This document shows, piece by piece, positions 59,130-64,000 of a DNA stretch of 64,000 nucleotides (position 1 is its first letter; each line of letters opens with the position of its first letter). Under the pieces are notes generated by a model. It searched no databases and was not told where the DNA came from. It saw only the letters and a list, made by a program, of their open reading frames with translations. This DNA is from Ruminococcus sp. GTDB taxonomy: Bacteria; Bacillota; Clostridia; Oscillospirales; Acutalibacteraceae. The stretch spans positions 1 through 64,000 of the forward strand of contig JAFTIP010000062.1 of assembly GCA_017456845.1 (NCBI GenBank), given 5' to 3'. Made by a program: the position numbers and the translations under genes.

Positions 59130-59729
59130 ATGAAAGAAAAAAGCAAAAGCACCACTAAAGCAAAAATACTTACAGCGGTGCTCCTGATTCTGTTTTTAGG
59201 TTCCTGTGCGGTTCTTGTTTTTGCAATATGCACAGATATTTTAGGGATTAATAATGTAAAAACCACCCAGCCTGTTACTACTGCCCAAGCTACTGCCACA
59301 GAGGAATTTACTACGGCAAATACCGAGGCAACCGAGGCTTCTGTAACAGCCAGTGAGCCTGTTGAGGCATCTTCGGCAGTTACTACTGAACTCACCCTCG
59401 GCTCAACTTATAACGTTGATTATTGGGTTGAGAACAAAGCGGAGAATGGTACTCCCGGTCTTGCGTTGCTCTATGGTGTTCGGGTTCAAAGGGTTTATGT
59501 CAGCTTTGATAACGGTAGATTTTCAGTGAATGTTGTAAGTTATAATGAAAGTCAGGAAACCGACACAGGCACATATTTTTTCACAGATGATGGTAATATC
59601 GAGCTGCAGTATGACAATTCCAATATTGCCACTGCTACGGTTTTAGAGTCAGAAAACGGCATAATTACCACAATGGACTTTCCGTTGTGGTTTGAGGACA
59701 CAACCCTGAGAATAAGCCTTGCTGATTAA
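59130..59729 (+). CDS. Membrane-anchored extracellular protein of unknown function
   Basis: The 199 residues include one N-terminal membrane anchor (ILTAVLLILFLGSCAVLVFA), a Thr/Ala/Glu-rich stalk of about 50 residues (TTAQATATEEFTTANTEATE), and a beta-rich domain (STYNVDYWVENK; VQRVYVSFDNGRFSVNVVSY). It starts at the base after the preceding stop, so the three membrane genes form one operon. No family is recognised. Confidence 0.72.
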   Translation: MKEKSKSTTKAKILTAVLLILFLGSCAVLVFAICTDILGINNVKTTQPVTTAQATATEEFTTANTEATEASVTASEPVEASSAVTTELTLGSTYNVDYWVENKAENGTPGLALLYGVRVQRVYVSFDNGRFSVNVVSYNESQETDTGTYFFTDDGNIELQYDNSNIATATVLESENGIITTMDFPLWFEDTTLRISLAD

Positions 59730-59959
59730 CCTCTGGCGTCCACAAACCAGCGGTTTTCTTCCAAAAACAAATATTTCTCGGCTCCTGCAATTCGGCAGGT
59801 GTACCTGAGTCCTGCGCCGCCCGCTTTAAGCGAGGCGGCGTATCTTATGTCTGTAACTTTGTCGATTTCAAAGCTTCTGCCGTCGTTCCAATGAATTTTA
59901 AGAGGCAGAAGGTTTCCGTCTTCGTCAAACCTTGCGGTTACCGATATGTATTGTTTCAT
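59726..59959 (-). CDS. Small conserved protein, 77 residues, unknown
   Basis: The protein starts MKQYISVTARFDEDGNLLPL and has IHWNDGRSFEIDKVTDIRYA, then a GGAGLRYTCRIAGAEKYLFL strand pattern; it looks like a small all-beta domain. Its end overlaps the converging gene by four bases. GGAGGG lies upstream of the ATG. Function unknown. Confidence 0.72.
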   Translation of the reverse strand: MKQYISVTARFDEDGNLLPLKIHWNDGRSFEIDKVTDIRYAASLKAGGAGLRYTCRIAGAEKYLFLEENRWFVDARG

Positions 59960-60002
59960 AAATTACCCTCCGTACATAAACGGTATTATTTCCTCTGTTA
60001 CC

Positions 60003-60077
60003 GTAGGGGCGGATATTATCCGCCCGAAAGGTTTATTTCAAATTAAATTTTGCGGGCGATTAATAATCGCACCTACC
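60003..60077. repeat. Family B hairpin doublet (B6)
   Basis: The left half GTAGGGGCGGATATTATCCG+CCCGAA (60003-60028) and right half GCGGGCGATTAATAATCGCA+CCTAC (60052-60076) are separated by about 23 bases. The left half is identical to B1 over 26 bases. Confidence 0.72.
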
Positions 60078-60094
60078 ATATAAACTTTCTGAAT

Positions 60095-61333
60095 TTAACT
60101 AAAATAACCTACGGGATGCACCGTGTGTTCTTCCTTAGGCGAAAATCCCGACAAACTCCTGTCAGCCAGCAACACCGCAGGGCGAACACAGTAGCTTCCA
60201 AACCTTTTTTTCAAAATATCAATAGAGCTGTCAAGGGCACTTTGCCGTGTTCGTTTTTTTTCGTCTCTCAGCAAGCTTAGCTGTTGGGGCTCCAATTTAG
60301 GTTTAAAATCGCTCAGGGATATTCCTATGCTTCTCAAGGGCTTATCAAAACGGTAGTTTTCTTTTATAAGCTTTAAGGCGGCTGAAAGCACCTCGCAGCT
60401 TATGTCGGTGGTTTCGATTTTGCATTGCCGTGTAATTGTCATTAAAGTTGTGTCTCTTAACGAAACCGTTACTGTAGTTGCACTTAAACCTTGCTCTCTC
60501 ATTCTTCTGCAAACGCTGTCGGCAAGTACGTTCATAACAATTTTTGCATCCTCATAATTTTTCATATCCCTGCAGGTGGTTGTGGAATTGCCTATGGATT
60601 TTGGCAGGTTTACAAAGCCCAACGCCTTTACGGGCGACATATCAAGTCCGTTTGAAAACATATGCAGAATATCAGCCCACTTACCAAAGTTTGATTTAAG
60701 AATAGGGTAGGGAAAATTAGCGAGCTGACCGATGGTGAATACCCCTATGGAGTTAAGCTTGGTTTTTGTTGACCTGCCTACATTTAGCAAATCCTCAACG
60801 GGAAGCTTCCACACAATATCCTTATAGTTCTTGTCTGTAATCAAGGTTACGGCGTCAGGCTTTTTATAGTCAGAACCAAGCTTTGCGAAGATTTTGTTAA
60901 AGCTTACCCCAATGCTTACGGTAATGCCAAGCTCATATTTTACCCTTTTCCTTATTTGCTCAGCCACAGCCTGAGCTTCTTCAAAGCTGTTCACACAGCC
61001 TGTAAGGTCAATCCAGCTTTCGTCAATGCCAAAGGGTTCAATGCGGTCAGAATAATCGCTGTATATACGGGTTGTCTCTTTTGAAAACCTAATGTACCTG
61101 TCAAAATGCGGCTTAACCGTTACAAGTTCAGGGCATTTTTCTACCGCTTGCCATATAGCCTCACCTGTTTTAATATTGTATTGTTTTGCGATTTCGTTTT
61201 TTGCCAGAATAATGCCGTGCCTCATATCGGTGTCTCCGCAAACCGCCACAGGCTTATTGCGGATTTCGGGATTGTGCAGACATTCTACGCTTGCAAAAAA
61301 ACCATTACAGTCAGAATGCAGTATGTATCTCAT
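60095..61333 (-). CDS. dinB: Y-family DNA polymerase (DinB/Pol IV-like)
   Basis: It is a translesion polymerase. The 412 residues have ILHSDCNGFFASVECL at the N-terminus (metal Asp and steric gate region), PFGIDESWIDLTG near residue 102 with the catalytic Asp-Glu, VSIGVSFNKIFAKLGSDYKK near 143, VGRSTKTKLNSIGVFTIGQL near 186 (HhH), and a little-finger region, ending without a clear beta-clamp motif I can name. ATG 61333 follows GAGGCG; longer in-frame starts would pass through its own promoter. A LexA box sits between the promoter elements. Confidence 0.9.
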   Translation of the reverse strand: MRYILHSDCNGFFASVECLHNPEIRNKPVAVCGDTDMRHGIILAKNEIAKQYNIKTGEAIWQAVEKCPELVTVKPHFDRYIRFSKETTRIYSDYSDRIEPFGIDESWIDLTGCVNSFEEAQAVAEQIRKRVKYELGITVSIGVSFNKIFAKLGSDYKKPDAVTLITDKNYKDIVWKLPVEDLLNVGRSTKTKLNSIGVFTIGQLANFPYPILKSNFGKWADILHMFSNGLDMSPVKALGFVNLPKSIGNSTTTCRDMKNYEDAKIVMNVLADSVCRRMREQGLSATTVTVSLRDTTLMTITRQCKIETTDISCEVLSAALKLIKENYRFDKPLRSIGISLSDFKPKLEPQQLSLLRDEKKRTRQSALDSSIDILKKRFGSYCVRPAVLLADRSLSGFSPKEEHTVHPVGYFS

Positions 61334-61369
61334 ATACGCCTCGAAACAAACAAATGTTCTTATGAGTGT

Positions 61370-61398
61370 ATTATAGAACACTTGTTCGAAAATGTCAA
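61370..61398 (-). promoter_or_regulatory. Promoter with an SOS (LexA) box
   Basis: On the minus strand, TTGACA (61398-61393), 17-base spacer and TATAAT (61375-61370). The spacer is CGAACAAGTGTTC on the minus strand (61376-61388), matching the Gram-positive LexA consensus CGAACRNRYGTTYG. Binding there would block RNA polymerase, so the polymerase gene is probably SOS induced. Confidence 0.85.
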
Positions 61399-61466
61399 TA
61401 TATACCTTTAATTTTCTGTAACATTTTTTATTTTGCCGTGTATTATGCAGTATAGGGGTGAGGTTA

Positions 61467-61610
61467 ATGAAACAAAAAACTGCAGGCTGTGTATTCTCTT
61501 TTGCGGCAGGGCTTTTGGTTGCAAGCCTCTTACCCTGCGAGTTTGTGGTGGTAGTTGCCGCCATAACCATTATAATAATATGCTTAATTTTCAGGAGGCG
61601 TAGAGTTTGA
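61467..61610 (+). CDS. Small membrane protein, 47 residues, upstream of spoVM
   Basis: ATG 61467 follows GGGGTGAGG. The peptide has two hydrophobic stretches (CVFSFAAGLLVASLLP; FVVVVAAITIIIICLIF) and ends in FRRRRV, so it is a small double-span membrane protein with a positive tail. It overlaps the spoVM start by four bases, giving translational coupling. No family is recognised; a sporulation role is inferred from the partner. Confidence 0.65.
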   Translation: MKQKTAGCVFSFAAGLLVASLLPCEFVVVVAAITIIIICLIFRRRRV

Positions 61611-61699
61611 AAATCGTACTTATTGAAAACCCTAAGTTCATATCCTTCTTCCTTCGTAAAATCTACGGAATAAAAAAGCAAAAGCCACAGCAATCATAA
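61607..61699 (+). CDS. spoVM: Stage V sporulation protein SpoVM
   Basis: SpoVM is a tiny amphipathic helix that marks the convex forespore membrane and recruits the SpoIVA coat base. The 30 residues read MKIVLIENPKFISFFLRKIY then GIKKQKPQQS. Aligned with B. subtilis SpoVM the match is without gaps: M1 K2, I6, P9 K10 F11, R17 and G21, including the proline known to matter for localisation. TTG 61607 has AGGAGG eight bases upstream inside the preceding ORF. A terminator follows directly. Confidence 0.8.
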   Translation: MKIVLIENPKFISFFLRKIYGIKKQKPQQS

Positions 61700-61727
61700 A
61701 AAGGGCAGAGTAATCTGCTCTTTTTTA
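61700..61727 (+). terminator. Terminator after spoVM
   Basis: AAAGGGCAGA-GTAA-TCTGCTCTTTTTT. Confidence 0.85.
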
Positions 61728-61860
61728 TTTGCCACAATAAAAAGCTACAAAAACCATGGCGAAAATTTATCTAAATGTAGCAAATTTATCTTTTAATATT
61801 GTATTTTCAAAAGATTGCTGATATTATGTAAATGAACTATTATATAGGAGGAAATTAACT

Positions 61861-64000
61861 ATGAAAAGAAGTAAGCGACTTTTATCACTTTTGCTTGCAG
61901 TTATGCTTATTCTTACAACTGTAGTATCTACTACAATCGTAAGCACATCTGCTGCAGGAATTGACAATTCCGCACTTGTAAGTGATTATTACGCTACAAA
62001 CCCCAATGGCCAGGTTGGTAAGCAGGGTTCTATCACAATCGATGGCAGCTTCAGCGATTGGACTCAGGACATGCTTATTGCAAAAGGTGCAGCTTGGGAC
62101 GTAGCTAACCACTACAAGGGTGCTCACGAAAACTGTCTCCTTGACACAACTGCTCTTTTTGCAGCTTGGGACAGCTCAAACCTTTATATCGGTTGGCAGA
62201 TGGTAAACACAACCGATACATGGCACAGAGAGGGCGACGGTTCTCTTTCTGACGGCGGTCGTGTTCTCGACGTTCCCCTTATTGTTGCTCTCAGGGTAGA
62301 CCCCTCTAAGACACCTATGTCTAACAAGAACAATACAGGCGGTCCTATCTGGGGCCAGAAAATGGGTCTTACTTTCGAAACACCCGTTGACCATCTTCTT
62401 TATATGAGCGGTAAGCCCGGTCTTGGCACACCCGCTCTCTTTACAGCAGTTGACGCTGAGGGTAATACAGACTACGGTGCAGGTTGTAAGAACTTTACAT
62501 CTGCAGGTATCGAGTATAAAATGGCAGAAGGTAACATCATGGATACAATCATGGGCCTTAACTATTCTGAGGACCCCTCTGATGTAACTAATCCTGATGC
62601 TGACTGGGTAGACTATAAGACTTTCACAGGTTCTATGGGTGCCCACAAAACCAGCTATGACTCTTTCTATGAGATTAAAATTCCTCTCTCAGTTCTCGGC
62701 ATTGATGCTAACTACCTTACAACAAACGGTATCGGCGCAATGGTTGTAGCAACAAGAGGTGAGTCTGCTCTTGACTGTATCCCCTTCGATACAACAATGC
62801 TTGATAATGCAATGGGCGAGTACGGTTCCGACCCCTCTACATCTCACGAAAAAGATGATGAGGACGTTATCACAGTTGATCTTGCATGCATCGGTAAGGG
62901 CGGCGTTGTAAATCCCCCTGTTGATATTGAAACAGAGCCCACAACAACAGCTCCTGTTGTTACTACAGCTCCCACACAGCCCACAACAGTTAAGCCTGTA
63001 GTTACTGAGCCTTCTGAGGCTATAACAACAGCTACAACACCTACAGAGGAGCCTTCAGACCCCATCGTAATTCCTCCTGTAGTTACTACTGTTGCTACAG
63101 AACCTTCTGAGGTTACAACAGCAGCAGCTCCCACAGTTCCCGTTCCCACACTTGATTTTGGTGACGATACAACCCCCACAGAAACAACAAAAGATGCTGA
63201 AACAACTGTTACTGCTCCTATTGTTGTTCCCACAGCAGGCATCCTTGGCGACGCTGACGAAAACGACAACGTAAATATCAAGGACGCAACTTCCATTCAG
63301 AAGCACATTGCAAAAATTACAACTCTCGGCGAAAATGCACAGTTCTTAGCTGACGTTGACGCTAACGAAGTTCTCAACATCCGTGATGCAACAAATATCC
63401 AGAAGTGGATTGCAAAAATGCCTGTTGACTATGCAATCGGCGAGCCTGTACAGGACAACGAAATTATAATTCCTGTTCCCACAGAGCCTACAACCGAAGC
63501 TACAGAAGTAACAACAGATGTACCCCCTGTTATTGTTGAACCCACCACAGAGGCTACAGAGGCAACTACTGTTACTATTGTTCCTACAACAGCAGAGCCC
63601 GTTGTTACTGAGCCTACAACTGTAGAGCCCGTTGTAACTGAGCCCACAACCGCAGAGCCTGTTGTAACAGAGCCTATTGTTACAGAACCTATCATTACAG
63701 AACCTATTGTAACCGAACCTATCGTTACAGAGCCTATTAATCCTCCTGATGATGGCACAGAGACCATCTATTTCGTAGACGGCACACCTGAAGGCTGGAT
63801 TAAGGACGCAGGCGCTCGTATTTACATCTACGACTACGAGGGTATGCAGTCTTATGAGGGTACAACCTCCGACAGCGTAACTTGGGCATTCCAGGTTCCT
63901 GCAGGTCTTACATCCATTAACTTCTATCGTTGCGAGGGCGAATTTACCCAGACAGCATGGAACTCATGGACAATGTGTGTAACTGTAAGAGGTTCTGAGA
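61861..64000 (+). CDS. Large secreted dockerin protein with Thr-Glu-Pro linkers, cut by the window end
   Basis: ATG 61861 follows TAGGAGG; the frame is open to 64000 (713 codons seen). A signal peptide (LLSLLLAVMLILTTVVSTTI) leads to a beta-sandwich like family 9-type carbohydrate-binding modules (SITIDGSFSDWTQDMLIAKG at about 57-76; SNLYIGWQMVNTTDTWH). Thr/Pro-rich linkers flank a type I dockerin at about 460-520 with two calcium halves (GDADENDNVNIKDATSIQKH; DVDANEVLNIRDATNIQKWI). A tandem EP(I/T)VTEP repeat follows, then TIYFVDGTPEGWIKDAGARI, which resembles starch-binding modules such as CBM26. An internal dockerin is unusual. Any catalytic domain would lie beyond the window. Confidence 0.82.
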   Translation, partial: MKRSKRLLSLLLAVMLILTTVVSTTIVSTSAAGIDNSALVSDYYATNPNGQVGKQGSITIDGSFSDWTQDMLIAKGAAWDVANHYKGAHENCLLDTTALFAAWDSSNLYIGWQMVNTTDTWHREGDGSLSDGGRVLDVPLIVALRVDPSKTPMSNKNNTGGPIWGQKMGLTFETPVDHLLYMSGKPGLGTPALFTAVDAEGNTDYGAGCKNFTSAGIEYKMAEGNIMDTIMGLNYSEDPSDVTNPDADWVDYKTFTGSMGAHKTSYDSFYEIKIPLSVLGIDANYLTTNGIGAMVVATRGESALDCIPFDTTMLDNAMGEYGSDPSTSHEKDDEDVITVDLACIGKGGVVNPPVDIETEPTTTAPVVTTAPTQPTTVKPVVTEPSEAITTATTPTEEPSDPIVIPPVVTTVATEPSEVTTAAAPTVPVPTLDFGDDTTPTETTKDAETTVTAPIVVPTAGILGDADENDNVNIKDATSIQKHIAKITTLGENAQFLADVDANEVLNIRDATNIQKWIAKMPVDYAIGEPVQDNEIIIPVPTEPTTEATEVTTDVPPVIVEPTTEATEATTVTIVPTTAEPVVTEPTTVEPVVTEPTTAEPVVTEPIVTEPIITEPIVTEPIVTEPINPPDDGTETIYFVDGTPEGWIKDAGARIYIYDYEGMQSYEGTTSDSVTWAFQVPAGLTSINFYRCEGEFTQTAWNSWTMCVTVRGSE
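63540..63741 (+). repeat. Tandem Thr-Glu-Pro coding repeat inside the secreted protein
   Basis: Units such as GTTACTGAGCCTACAACTG and ATTGTTACAGAACCTATC repeat with period 15 to 27 bases, giving EPVVTEPTT- and EPIVTEPI-type motifs. Third-codon-position changes between units show selection for the protein pattern. The region may vary in length between strains. Confidence 0.75.

Noticed and set aside
61334..61693. N-terminal extension of the Y-family polymerase
   Set aside because: It crosses the gene's own LexA-box promoter and overlaps spoVM on the other strand; the family start is at MRYILHSDCNGFF.
62844..63306. Minus-strand ORFs opposite the dockerin protein linkers
   Set aside because: Low-complexity shadows of the Thr/Pro-rich linkers, without ribosome binding sites.
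63429..63767. Minus-strand 112-codon Gly/Ser/Val repeat ORF
   Set aside because: It is the antisense shadow of the Thr-Glu-Pro coding repeat.

Overview
The window reads as the chromosome of an anaerobic, spore-forming Gram-positive bacterium of the class Clostridia, most like Ruminococcus and relatives in the Oscillospiraceae. This is inferred from [FeFe]-hydrogenase maturation genes, a SpoVM homologue and a SpoIIM-like protein, dockerin modules on three proteins, Firmicutes-type promoters and AGGAGG ribosome binding sites, and moderate GC. No 16S rRNA is present, so genus and species cannot be fixed.

Layout. 1-1189: M29 aminopeptidase broken by an in-frame TAG. 1429-10394: pyrimidine operon pyrC-carB-pyrK-pyrD-pyrF-pyrE-pyrB-pyrI behind a PyrR-type attenuator; carA and pyrR are not here. 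10402-15288: [FeFe]-hydrogenase maturation genes (TM1266-like regulator, hydE, hydG, hydF) plus a prolyl-tRNA editing protein, behind a leader with mutually exclusive hairpins. 15400-20557: BMP-type nucleoside ABC importer. 20958-24582 (minus): YtrA-like GntR regulator, ABC exporter and two paralogous lipoproteins with a palindromic operator in the promoter. 24635-32409: MATE exporter, small (p)ppGpp synthetase, tRNA-Ala, a phage-type replication protein, an ABC-F ATPase, a TSCPD protein, tRNA-Gly and a DnaD/DnaC-like primosome pair.

32438-38580: tRNA-Gln and tRNA-Pro, a 66-bp direct repeat of the tRNA-Pro 3' end flanking a hairpin-rich 132-bp insert, two tiny ORFs, then an orphan phage-like cassette: baseplate/tail-fibre protein fused to an M14 carboxypeptidase, small membrane proteins, a GH25 lysozyme ending in half a dockerin, and a holin-like protein. 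No capsid, terminase, portal or integrase gene is present. 38720-45667: a dockerin/leucine-rich-repeat protein, a cobalamin-riboswitch operon (DUF4430 lipoprotein and ECF S component), an anion permease with an MBL hydrolase, and a pyridoxal-type kinase next to a truncated MocR-like regulator that lacks the PLP lysine. 45783-64000: lipoprotein, PcrA helicase, a Cys-rich protein, alkaline phosphatase, a HAD phosphatase, a DUF5685/DnaJ/membrane-protein operon, a modular GH24 lysozyme, proC, SpoIIM-like and other membrane proteins, an SOS-controlled Y-family polymerase, spoVM, and a secreted dockerin protein running off the window.

Two dispersed repeat families occupy much of the intergenic space. 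Family A (GTTAGCCAC...AACGGCGG) lies directly after stop codons in the same orientation as the gene. Family B (GTAGGGGCG...CGCCCCTAC) is a hairpin doublet. The most interesting items are the orphan tail-peptidase/lysozyme/holin cassette beside a duplicated tRNA end, the hydrogenase-maturation leader switch, and the stop-codon-linked family A repeats. All functions are inferred from sequence recognition without database searches.
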